DNA of 64,000 nt from Glebionis coronaria (Eukaryota > Streptophyta > Magnoliopsida > Asterales > Asteraceae): NCBI GenBank assembly GCA_025667525.1, contig CM046875.1, positions 286,458,140 to 286,522,139 of the forward strand, written 5' to 3'. The position numbers were made by a program, and so were the translations under genes. Under the pieces are notes generated by a model. The model was not told the DNA's origin. It searched no databases and saw only the letters and a program-made list of their open reading frames with translations. This document shows, one piece after another, positions 1 to 9,907 of the stretch (position 1 is the stretch's first letter; the number at the start of each line of letters is the position of its first letter).

Positions 1-1347
1 TATACAAAGTATAACAAACCCTAAAATTACTATATATTTATACCCGATATTTAAGACTTAAAACTTAAATAAACATAACGTTCGTTGTTTTTCCAAACTT
101 ATAATTTAATAATTATAAACACTACGAAAACGTGGAATTTAATTAAAATGTTATACGTTTACAAACCTTATTTATATATAAAATATAAATTAAAAATGGT
201 TAATTTATAAAAATAAATATATTAATTATATTTATTTTCTATTACTTTAAATATATATAAAACTTCCTTTTATAAATATTTAAATTATTTTATAAACAAT
301 ATAAGTACAAGAATATTAATTAAATAGATTAATTGATTTAACATCATTATTTATTTTATACTTAAAATAAATACTAGTATAACTTGTACAACGATGAACT
401 AAAATACAATTATCATAATAAAATGCTTAAAACCAGTATAAGCATGCACATATTTATTCTGAAACTTTTATGCATTATATTATGTATTTATTGAGACCTT
501 ATAATTATTTAGGTCGTTGATTGTATCGTGAGCATCTTATCAGTTTTATCCATTGACTTATTGATGTACGACTGAGGTAAGTTCATGGCCCCACTTTATA
601 TATTGACAAACTTTTAAACCTTTTAACGGGGAAGAAAACATGCAACATATTTTATTTTATGGACATGAATTGAATTGTGAAACCTTTGATTACATTGCCT
701 ATTGTAGATGAACCCGCATGACCCGTGCATCTGAAAGTGTTAGAATTATTGAATTACCTGAATGTTATAAATAGATCTATTTGGGATTGACCGTCCCCAT
801 CTGGGTGAGTCATGCTCACTGTGCCTAGGCCAGGACAACAGATGTTTCACATGTCAGCACTTATTATTTTTATGGGTGCCTTTTTTAAGGCGAAGGGTCC
901 TTATTTGTTAAGGACTTAACTGTCAAGTCTCAGTTTCAGACAATATGAGAATGTAATTACTTTTAAGTATTGATGCTTTGTGCATTACTACTTCAGTGAA
1001 TATTTATTGTCCAAACTTACTCTACTAAAACTATGAATTCACCAACTTTATGTTGACTCTCTAAGCATGTTTTCTCAGGAAACTGAAGCAGGTATTGGTG
1101 TGCATGGAGTCAAACATCATGATAGGCTGCATTTATAGAGCTCATCTGGGGTTTTATAAACTGGGGAATAATTCAAACTGTTGAACAATGTTTAAAACTA
1201 CTTTAATACTATTTACACTTTTATCCATGTAATAAATGTAATGATAATCTTTTATCTGTCGCTCTATACGCTATCTGCTGTTGATCCACCTACGTGACAC
1301 CCAAACATTATTTCCGTTGCATTTGACTCAATTTTGGGGGTGTCACA
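1..1347 (+). repeat. Gypsy-type (Tekay-like) LTR G', truncated by window edge
   Basis: The right end reads ...GGTGTCACA at 1347. Blocks within it are reverse-complement matches to the LTR that starts at 34029, for example the 18-base motif TCACCAACTTTATGTTGA at 1039-1056 and the stretch around 640-860. Both share this motif with element E, whose polarity is fixed by its primer-binding site and polypurine tract. By that comparison this copy runs on the plus strand and 1347 is its 3' terminus. The TGTGACA/TGTCACA termini are nearly palindromic, so polarity rests on the homology alone. No coding capacity is seen. The left end lies outside the window. Confidence 0.7.
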
Positions 1348-1378
1348 CTCATGGAGTCAAAAAGAGTTAAACTGCCCC

Positions 1379-1985
1379 TCATAATAAACAAGTAAACATG
1401 ATTTCAACGGGTTCAAACTTTGCTCTTATAGTGTCATTAAATGGTGAAACAACCCTAACGTCATATTTGTAAGAAACGTATGCATTGATCATTGTATTTG
1501 ATGATACCATGTTTTTCGGTTTAGGGGGAGTTTTCTTAAACAAACGGTGGCATCTGAAAGCAACCCTCATTTAACATACATAGGAACAAGTGTAGTTTGC
1601 ATCGACATATTTGAGTTAAGTCCAATACTAGTAGCATAATCATGTATCCTTTTACCTCTGTCAAGTGTTAACGCTTCTGCACACGCATGCCAAAACACTC
1701 ATAAACATCACCCAATTAGGATTTAGACTCGACAAATCACTACACGCCTCATAAAAACAACTCATGTTCCCTATTGGCAACCCATCTTGCGCATACCCTG
1801 GTATCATACTAGTCCATGTCACAATATTCTTAACCCGCTTCCCTATATTCCCAAATAATTCCTCAGCAACACCAACCATCCCATTCTTCATACCCCTAGC
1901 CATCAACACATTCCTAGATGAAACATATATGACAACCATTTCATCAAAAAACATGTAATTCATTAAACACGTGGCGTCCTTTCCA
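1379..1985 (-). pseudogene. Pentatricopeptide-repeat (PPR) gene fragment, decayed
   Basis: Reading the minus strand from 1985 downward gives the characteristic phrases of PLS-type plant PPR proteins. The first block (1963-1661) contains VTWTSMIPGYAQDGLP, followed by FMSVLACVC. A middle stretch reads as a second repeat with frame changes and a stop. The last block (1570-1379) contains SSNTMINAY and ends EIMFTCLL. Intact family members bind organellar RNA for editing, splicing or stability. Here only about three repeats remain, with at least one frameshift and in-frame stops, no start, no organelle transit peptide and no E/DYW tail. The fragment stops about 30 bp short of the LTR ending at 1347, so insertion of that LTR may have removed the rest. 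I read it as a relic, not a working gene. Confidence 0.75.
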
Positions 1986-2406
1986 TAGACACAGATGAAC
2001 CTCTAGAATTAACATGAGAGGACTTTAAACAAACACTTAATAGGCACTATTAATGGCGTACTTGTATGAAATATGTGATCCATTACAACACACATAATGA
2101 CGTAGTGGTGATATTCTGGTGGAAAGAGGTTCTGAAAATATAAAGGACGTGAAAGAAGACCTGAGTAACATCATCTAAGATAATCTTATCTTTCTTCAAC
2201 ATCGTTGGCTGACGCCATCACCCACTCGTGACACTATCTTCCTATCACAACAAATTCAGATCAATATCCATCCCTATTAAGTGTGTGTAACGAAGATGAT
2301 CAGAATTTAGATGGGAAAAAGAAGTGAAGAATAATTGAAAATTGATTCTGTATGAAGATATATTTTTGAAAAAAACAAAAACTAAGCACACTTTTTGTGT
2401 GAAAAC
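1986..2406. other. Intergenic, nothing recognised
   Basis: AT-rich sequence between the PPR relic and the first MITE. I see no coding potential beyond chance short frames, and no repeat ends or RNA gene. Confidence 0.5.
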
Positions 2407-2808
2407 CAGTGTTGCAAAACAAGGTCTACAAAGCCGATTAATCGCCAATTAATCACTACAAGGCCCTCTACCTTGCCGATTAATGAGAATGTGATTAATG
2501 GTGGTCAACGATGGTCAATGGAGGTCAAACTTGCCGAAAACTTGCAATTTTTACCAAAAATACCGAAAACCACTTTAACATGTGTTTATCACTTATATTG
2601 ACTATGTATATGTATGATAAGTTATATTCTAAGAAGAATATTGCTAAAATAGCTAAAACTCGTTAGAAATACCCAAAACTTGCTGAAAATACCAAAAATT
2701 TGCTAAAAATTCCAATTCGATTAATCGCCGATTAATCCCGCCTAGAACGATTACAAGGTACAAGGTGATCGACCGGCCGGCTATCGATTCACGATTTTTA
2801 CAACATTG
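2407..2808. mobile_element. hAT-like MITE, copy 1
   Basis: 402-bp non-coding element. It begins CAGTGTTGCAAAA and ends TTTTTACAACATTG, imperfect terminal inverted repeats. Flanks are GTGAAAAC (2399-2406) and GTGAAATC (2809-2816), an 8-bp duplication with one mismatch; 8 bp is the size made by hAT transposases. The interior is made of variants of GCCGATTAATC and of phrases such as TACCAAAAAT. A second copy in inverted orientation lies at 4875-5636. Copy 1 ends about 440 bp before the ATL start codon, so it is close to the promoter. Confidence 0.75.
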
Positions 2809-3154
2809 GTGAAATCTGAGAAATAAAATAAAGAATAAAAAATAATGCTTTACATACTTAAACAAATAAATAAGTTTATGAATTAAATCTTTGGATATAT
2901 TTGTTCTTTGGATCAAACTCAAGTTAAAAGCTTGAATGTGTCCAAGCTCATGTTAGGCAACCAAACAGGCTCTAATAATTGTTATCATCCCAAAATCCAA
3001 ACCCTCAAACAAAACGCACCCTATGGAAAGATGTGTGAATAATTGATTAAAAAGGTAGTATTAGAAAGACCCATGAAAGCAGCCAATGTGGTCAGCCAGC
3101 CATGTATGACCCTCATTATTGAACCCACCACATTTTACACTTGAGAGGCTGCCC

Positions 3155-3162
3155 TATATATA
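3155..3162 (+). promoter_or_regulatory. TATA box of the ATL gene
   Basis: TATATATA lies in a CCCTATATATAGCC context, 88 bp upstream of the ATG at 3250, which fits a short 5' leader starting about 30 bp after the box. The leader ends with an A-rich run directly before the ATG (AAAAAACATGGC), a favourable plant start context. Confidence 0.7.
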
Positions 3163-3249
3163 GCCACTTGACAAAAAGTCAAACTAAACCACTGTCCTTG
3201 TGTTCCACATCTCTAAATTTCTCCCCAAAATTAGCAAGAAAAAAAAAAC

Positions 3250-4380
3250 ATGGCTAGTGATTTAGCAATATCATTTTCAGTAGTATTAATTTTTCTTCAA
3301 TTAGTATGTTATGTTACAGGTCAATCTCCACCACCACCAGGGGCTTATCCATATGCAAACTTCAATCCATCAATTATTACAATAATTGTAATATTAGTAG
3401 CAGCTTTGTTTCTAATGGGATTCTTCTCGATCTACATCCGCCGCCGTGCTAACGAGAACGGCGGCAGTATTCGCAGAGCTTTTTCCATGCGGCGCACAGT
3501 TGCGGCGCCTCGCGGTCTTGATTCTTCCGTAATCGAGACCTTTCCTACGTTTGTGTACTCATCAGTCAAAGGACTTAAAATCGGTAAAGGTGCTTTGGAG
3601 TGTGCTGTATGTCTTAATGAATATGAAGATGAAGAAACTTTGAGGTTGATTCCTAAGTGCGATCATGTTTTTCATCCTGAATGTATTGACGCGTGGTTTG
3701 AAAACCACGTCACTTGTCCCGTTTGTCGTGCGAATCTTGTTACTGGTCCGGAACAAGATTCGCAAGAATCCGGGACAGGTGCTAGTGACATGGAGTTAGG
3801 TGTAGTATATGATGAGCATCAAATTACAACTACAGGAAATGATGATATCATTTCGGTCGTTACTGAAGATCCTGTAGTTAATGTACAAGAACCGGACACA
3901 ATAAACCGGGACAAGAGTGTGAAACCGAGGACGATATTTCCTAGTTTTTTCGGAAAGTTTAGATCTCATTCGACCGGGCATTCGATTGTTCAACCGGGCG
4001 AGAATTTAGACCGGTTTACTTTGCGGCTGCCTCAAGATATACGGAAGCAAGTGGTGAACCGGGCTTTACTGAACCGAACGGGAAGTACAGTTCGGATGGC
4101 GGGTGAAGGGAGTGCGAAAAAGGGGTATAGGACTGGAGGAGGAGCAATTAGTGGAAGGCGAAAATCTTATAAACGTTTGGAGAGTTTAGACCGGGTTGTG
4201 GTCCGGTCTGAAAGGTGGGTCTTGTCGAGAGCACCCTCGTTTTTGACGCGGGCATTCTCAATCAGGTCGCCGAGGATTGTTTCTGGCAATGGCGAGGCAT
4301 CAACGTCCGCAATGACACCGAAAGGGTCTAAGTCGGGTGATAAAGTTCCACTTAATAACATTGGACCCAAAAGTTGTTAG
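3250..4380 (+). CDS. ATL31-like: RING-H2 finger E3 ubiquitin ligase, ATL family (ATL6/ATL31-like)
   Basis: Intact intronless 376-residue protein. Order of parts: signal-peptide-like hydrophobic start (about 1-24); a proline stretch; one transmembrane segment (about 41-63); basic residues; the GLD motif (89-91) that defines ATL proteins; then a canonical RING-H2 domain with C118, C121, C137, H139, H142, C145, C156 and C159 (C-x2-C-x15-C-x-H-x2-H-x2-C-x10-C-x2-C), including W149 and P157. A long serine- and arginine-rich tail follows. Established: ATL proteins are membrane-anchored E3 ligases that pass ubiquitin from E2 enzymes to targets, and the ATL6/ATL31 branch acts in defence and in carbon/nitrogen balance through 14-3-3 proteins. 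The NPSI..ILVAALF.MGFFSIYIR transmembrane region and the ETFPTF.YS.VK stretch support this branch. The first ATG fits the TATA spacing. The exact orthologue is uncertain. Confidence 0.95.
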   Translation: MASDLAISFSVVLIFLQLVCYVTGQSPPPPGAYPYANFNPSIITIIVILVAALFLMGFFSIYIRRRANENGGSIRRAFSMRRTVAAPRGLDSSVIETFPTFVYSSVKGLKIGKGALECAVCLNEYEDEETLRLIPKCDHVFHPECIDAWFENHVTCPVCRANLVTGPEQDSQESGTGASDMELGVVYDEHQITTTGNDDIISVVTEDPVVNVQEPDTINRDKSVKPRTIFPSFFGKFRSHSTGHSIVQPGENLDRFTLRLPQDIRKQVVNRALLNRTGSTVRMAGEGSAKKGYRTGGGAISGRRKSYKRLESLDRVVVRSERWVLSRAPSFLTRAFSIRSPRIVSGNGEASTSAMTPKGSKSGDKVPLNNIGPKSC

Positions 4381-4874
4381 GAGTCCATTTCGGGTTCGTG
4401 TTTATTTTCATTTTTGGCGATTAAATTGTGAAATATACTGTGTTTTTAACTTTTTGGAATTAATTCCAAATAGAATGACTACGACGTTTTGGAAAGATGA
4501 TTTATTTTCTTTATAGAATGAAGTGTGACTACGACGTTTTGGAAGGATGATTTATTTTCTTTATAGAATGAAGTATAATTTGTTAAACCATTAAATTCAT
4601 TGATTATTCATGTTTGTTTATTTCTATGAAATATAGTTGTGGAATATCTACCAAGATATGAACTAAAGTATTATTTATATACTAGATGAAACAATGGTTG
4701 ACGATATAAATCATGAAAAATGTTTTGACTTGGTAAACAGGTAATAATGTATCCAGTTGTCGAGCGTACAGCGTAACGAGAAGCTGGAATAGTGTTTCAT
4801 GCCTAAACTTGACTTGGCTACTATCTTACTTTTTGTATTATCTTTATTTTATCTTTATTTTTATTTGTTAAATT
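4381..4874 (+). other. 3' flank of ATL gene
   Basis: AT-rich 3' untranslated and downstream sequence. It contains the 50-bp tandem duplication annotated separately and no other recognisable feature. A single poly(A) site cannot be assigned from sequence alone. Confidence 0.5.
4476..4575 (+). repeat. 50-bp tandem duplication in the ATL 3' region
   Basis: Two adjacent units start at 4476 and 4526 with TGACTACGACGTTTTGGAA. They differ at position 20 (A/G) and at the last base. The array begins about 95 bp after the stop codon, so it is probably transcribed in the 3' UTR. Confidence 0.85.
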
Positions 4875-5636
4875 CAGTGTTGCAAAAATCGTGAATCGTC
4901 AGTTGGTCGGTTGACACCTTCTAACTTGTAATCGTTTTGAGCGGGCTTAAACGGCGATTAATTAGATTGGAATTTTTAGCAAACTTTAGGTATTTTTGAA
5001 AGTTTGAGTATTTTTAACTAGTTTTAGGTATTTTTTGTAATCTTTTTCTTAAAATACAATTTATTATACATATAAATAGTAAACACAAGTTTAAAATCAG
5101 TTTTTGGTATTTTCGGCAAAAATTGTAGGTTTTTGGCAAGTTTCACCTCCATTGATCACAGTTGACCGCCATTTATCGCATTTTCATTAATCGGTAAGGT
5201 AGAGGGCCTTGTAGTGATTAATCGGCCTTAGAGCACAGGGTACGGGGGGTTTTCCCCTTGCGTTTTCCCACGGCGCCACCTGAAAACGCGAGCCACCACA
5301 CCTCACATGGCGTTTTCGTGTCTCGCGCCTAGGGCACGGCGCGCGTTTTCACCCGAAAACGCGACACAAAAACGCGAGAACCACACCCCGTTCTCGCGTT
5401 TTCGTGCCTCGCGTTTTCGTGCATTTAATTTTTTTATTTTTTTATTTTTATAGAAAAGTGGGCCCAATTTTCCCCCCATGGCTCAAGCCAACCAGAGAGC
5501 ATGAAATGTGGTGTTGTGGTATCATTTAGCCACTACACACCATACCCCCTAAAAATTCTCGTGTTTTTCCAAAGCTCAACAAGAAAACACCAAACTATAT
5601 CTGGTGCTCTTACAGATTTTTTTTTTTCCAACAATG
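4875..5636. mobile_element. hAT-like MITE, copy 2, inverted, split by a Tourist-like MITE
   Basis: Starts CAGTGTTGCAAAAATCGTG, the reverse complement of the right end of copy 1, and ends ...CCAACAATG at 5636. Removing the 379-bp insert at 5231-5609 and one TTA leaves about 380 bp, similar to copy 1. Flanks GTTAAATT (4867-4874) and GTTAAACT (5637-5644) form an 8-bp duplication with one mismatch. Non-coding. Confidence 0.7.
5231..5609. mobile_element. Tourist-like (PIF/Harbinger) MITE inside the hAT-like MITE
   Basis: 379-bp element with ends GAGCACAGGGTA and ...ATCTGGTGCTC, inverted over about the first 7 bases. It is flanked by TTA on both sides (5228-5230 and 5610-5612), the 3-bp target duplication made by PIF/Harbinger transposases. 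The left half is unusually G+C-rich for this window and repeats variants of CGCGTTTTCGTG. No coding capacity. Confidence 0.75.
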
Positions 5637-6114
5637 GTTAAACTAGTTTTCTTTTCCATTTTGTTTCAATTTTACTTGTTTTATTAACAATACATATAAT
5701 TTTGTATTTTATCGTTTTATCAAATATTATATTTATATTTTGTATCTTTATTTCGTAGTTTTATAATTAAATCAATTATTTAGAAAAAAAGGAAATAACT
5801 TTTACTTGTAAGAGATTAATCCTACAACCTGGTTAACTAGATCGGAAAATCTGATCGGTGAAAGTATATATTGACAGAAAAGAAAACCACAAAGTATTAT
5901 CCTAATCGTTACTTGATTAGATTAATTGAAAGAATGACGTGTTTGTACTTTTCGCCTTACCTCCTTTATAAAGGTGAGGGGAACTGACTATTACAACGAC
6001 TTACGAGTCGAGTTGGGTTCTGACACAACCAATCGACCTTTATTCTTGGCTAATTAGAAAACTCAACAATTACCCTCTAGACATGACTAGGATAATAAAG
6101 ACTGAAACATAACA
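5637..6114 (-). repeat. Possible LTR / 3' end of a decayed copia element
   Basis: Lies directly downstream, on the minus strand, of the copia RNase H relic. The sequence ACATAACA at 6107-6114, followed by a stretch reading AAGGTGGAAATTG on the minus strand, looks like an LTR start next to a polypurine tract. I could not find the other LTR end with confidence, so the left part is simply AT-rich sequence with no recognised feature. Confidence 0.35.
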
Positions 6115-6159
6115 ATTTCCACCTTACGCTTATATTAGCCTATCCCAACACTCAGCAAC

Positions 6160-6960
6160 TCCAAGCAGTGTTGTAACTTGCGTCCAGGTACCACCTTCGT
6201 CAAGGCATCCGCAACATTGTGTTTAGTACCTCACCTTCAAAACTTCAACCGTCTTTGCTTCCAACACCTGTTTGATAAAGTGATAGCACACGTAGATGTG
6301 CTTAGTCCTTTCATGAAAAACATGATTCCGCGATTAGTAAATCGCGCCCTAGTTATCACAATTATATGCAACATCGTCAAGTTTTATGCTTAACTCTTCC
6401 AAGAGTCCCTTTAGTCGTAGCTTCATTCACAGCCTCCGTAAGAGCCATATACTCTGCCTCTGTAATTGAAAGAGGCACCATGTGTTGTAGCATTTCCTTC
6501 TAGCTTACAACACATCCCTGTACTAAAAATGCGTAACCAGTGGGAGACCTATATTTATACGGATCTTTAGCGTAGTCTGAATCAACAAAACCTGTTACGT
6601 CCACATGGTTACCATGATTTTTCAATACACCAAACCCACGTTTACAGTTTCCTGCAAATATTTCATAATTCACTTCACTGCTTCCTAATGAAGTTTACCC
6701 GAATTCGCCAAATATATGCTAACTACACTTACTGCATACGCTATGTTTGGCCTCGTGCACACCATCAAGTACATTAAGCTCCCAACCGCATTTGCATACG
6801 GCTCCCTACTCATCCTTTCAACATCACAATCCCTAACCGGGCAATCCTTCAACCAAAGCTTGAAGTGCCCACCCAATGGCATCGATACTGATTTCCCATA
6901 TTCTATTCTAAACTTGTTTAAAACTTTAGAAACATTGATTGGGTGTTTGGACTAACGTAA
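6160..6960 (-). pseudogene. Ty1/copia RT C-terminus and RNase H relic
   Basis: The minus strand from about 6960 down reads as the end of a copia reverse transcriptase and the start of RNase H. The block at 6882-6685 contains MSREPYANAVGSLMYLMVCT followed by RPNIAYAV, a signature of this region. It continues in changing frames through a degenerate RNase H stretch (YRSPTGYAF, SITEAEYMALTEA) toward 6160. There are several stops and frameshifts and no intact ORF. The remainder of the element is absent upstream, where element H begins. Confidence 0.75.
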
Positions 6961-9907
6961 AAATACGTTGAAAATAGATAAGTAGATAACAGCCTACCAA
7001 AAGCGAATAATATCATGAAAGCGACCCGAGATCGTTGTTCGACGAGGAAATTGTGAATTTAAGATTCTTGACTTGATATTGGATTAATGATCGAAGAAAT
7101 TCACTGGTTAAATGCAAACAAAAACAAAAACAAAAACCTAAATGACCTAAAACGTAAATTAACAAAAATCACATAAAACGGGAAAAAGATTAAAATATTA
7201 AAATTTCAATAATTTAAAAACTAATTTATTTTAATCTAATTAAGCTGAAAATTAAAATAAAAATTAAAATTAAAAATCCTAGGTAGGCTTTTGGCCCAAA
7301 AGTAATATTAGGCTAAAAGGTTTATTGGGATTTTTAGCCCAATAACAAAAACTTGAGGAAAAGAAAAATGTAAAAACACTTCAAGACGTAAAATGTGGTA
7401 TTGAGCAACTTTAAAACTACCACTTCTTTTCTAAAAACAACTTTAGCTTGATGAAAAAGCCAAATAAGCACTTTGAAAATCCAAAAACTTATTTAAACTA
7501 CCAATTAAGCTATATTTTTGTAGAGAGCTCTTTTTTATGATTACAAAACTATTGCAAAAAGAACTTTTAAAAATGATTATGAATTAAGGTTAGAATAAGC
7601 AGAAAACATTTTTCACAAAAAGACAATTTAGTCGACTTGCTTAAAACTCTTAACCAAATGATGTAAAAACTTGGAGAAGTGTTTGAAACGATATTATAAG
7701 GACACACGAAGCAAGAAACATATAATAAGCACGCAAAATAAGCTGATATGGAACAATAAGCACTTGGAAATAAGCAAACGTGATGAAATCCTAGGAAAAC
7801 TTAACTCAATTACGTTTAACTCTTATGGAATGATCAATAAGCTATAAAAAACGAGTTTAGAATACCCAACTAAGTTATTGCATGCTTAGGTTTCAAGTTA
7901 TAAGCAAATAAGCCACAAATCAACTTATTATGAAAAAATGATTATAAAACGTGTTAAATATAAAACAATGCAAAGTTATAACCGAAAAAGACCCAAGGGC
8001 AGTTGGTTAGAAGTGTGTGGTGTGTGCTATTGACGTGGAGATTCGAGTTTGAATCCCATGTTTTGCAACATTTCCCTTTTGTTTATTTCTTACTTTATGA
8101 AACAAAATAAGTTCACATCAATTGGCTTAATGAACTTAAATAACAATGATAAACAATAATAACAATAACAAGAACACAATTAAACACTAAGATCAAAATT
8201 CAATCACAATAGAGAACTCAAACTATACTAACAGACTAGGTGCACTAAGGGAATTTTATGGACACTTTTGGCTTATCATATCTTATCACATAAGCACTCT
8301 AACACATCAAATTCTTAAAACAGATCTTAAACACCTACTAATCTACTTGTGTGTCAATTTCAACCTCCAAAACCTTCAATCAAATTAACTACAGTTGTTG
8401 GTGCAATTGGTATTCATGAGGCCAAAATAATGAACTATGAGTGACTTGAATTTTGAGCAAATGTTTGTTAAACCTTATAGAATATACTATCAAGCACCTA
8501 ATAGTGAACCTATAACAACCAAGTTCCCTTATAAACAACAATGTTTAATCAAAATTCTAAGAAAATCATAAAAGTACCTAAGAGACTTTTAAGAACCTAA
8601 TTTTTTTTGTATTTTTGAGTTTTGATGCAAACCAAAGGCTGACGTTATTACTAGACTAATGCTACTTTAACTATCCAAACAACTTAAACACCTAGTTCTG
8701 AATGCAAAACTTATAGCAACCTATTCCAAACACCTCTTAACTGATAGTTTGAGTCTAAACTTATGAAATAGAGATGTAGTGACTGTTCATGAGTTTTAAA
8801 GTAAGATTAAGCCCAACTTAAACCTAAAAAGCTATAATAAGACAAAGATTAAACTAGCAACAAGTCATTAAGCTAAGTGACAGAAATATTTCTAGTTTTT
8901 TATATATTTAAGACAGAAGTTTAAGTTAAGTTATATTAAACTAGAAAAACAATTAATAAGCAAATGAGACACTCAATTAAGTCATATAAGCAGCAAATAA
9001 TCTGAGAAAATATAAGCTATGAATTAAAAGCACTTTTGAGAGGGATTTAAACTAGATCCTATACTTTTGCAAGCTCTACATCCAATGAAAGCCTTTGCTA
9101 AAGGCCTATATCTTGGAACCCAAATATAATTACTTACAAATGAGCTCATTCAAGACTTATACTCACTGTTCACTCCACCATTGAGTGAGGCAGTCGTCAA
9201 ATCCATAAAACTTGTTTTTAGGTGATATTTGAGTAATTTCCTTAGCCTTTCTTGGAAAACAAGCTCACATAGGCTTATCAAGCTTATGTGAGATTATGAG
9301 TGATTTAAGAAAACAGGTTATAACAATTTAAATCTTATGAAACCTTGGACATAATTTGCAATAAGGTAAAATAGTAACAAGAAAAAGTAGAGAGAAGAAC
9401 TAAGATCAAACAAACTTTTATTAATTCAAAATTACTACATAAACTTAAAACATTACTAGGAAATAAAAATTGCAAAAATTAGACTAGGAAATTACATGAG
9501 ATAATTACAATAAGAATATCTCTATGTATAGGGAAGTTTGAGCCTCTAGAAGCTTTCTCCAACCCGTCTTTTTCTCTCAAAGGGTTTTAATTTCGACCCT
9601 TAGATGAGGCTTGAAAATGAAGCAATAATCTCGCCCCTTGGATCAATTTGAAATCTTCTCTTTCTTCACTTGGATCGCCATGTTGGCATTCCTTGGTGAT
9701 AGTTTTGTGTTTCTTTTGCACTAGAAATAGTGTAAATTCCCCAATGATTTGTGCTTTCTCCTTTTGCACATAGGATTGCCAACGTGGCCATGTGGGGGAC
9801 CAGTCCTTGGAGTCTCTGACTTTCTTATACTTGGGATGTGTTGATTGGTTGCCCAATTATGCTCTTTGATCATTTAATTTGATTTTTATCCATGTGGGTG
9901 AAAATAC
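6961..9907 (-). repeat. Element H, 3' LTR, left part (Athila/Tat-like)
   Basis: Non-coding, AT-rich, with the phrasing of a long Athila/Tat-type LTR read on the minus strand. It matches, with heavy divergence, the sequence at 28174-31727 (for example GAGATCGTT near 7030 and 28240, CCCAAGGGCA in the tRNA-like blocks, and the 9630 and 30855 stretches). It stops at 9907, where F begins, and resumes at 21980-22020 and again at 27313-27945 once F and A are removed. No protein-coding segment is seen. The left boundary is approximate. Confidence 0.55.
7990..8066 (+). other. tRNA-like block in LTR of H
   Basis: Reads like a decayed tRNA or tRNA-derived SINE head on the plus strand: a box-A-like GGCAGTTGGTTAG and a box-B-like GAGTTTGAATCCC about 45 bp apart. 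It is antisense to the host LTR. No full cloverleaf can be drawn, so it is not a functional tRNA gene. Confidence 0.45.
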
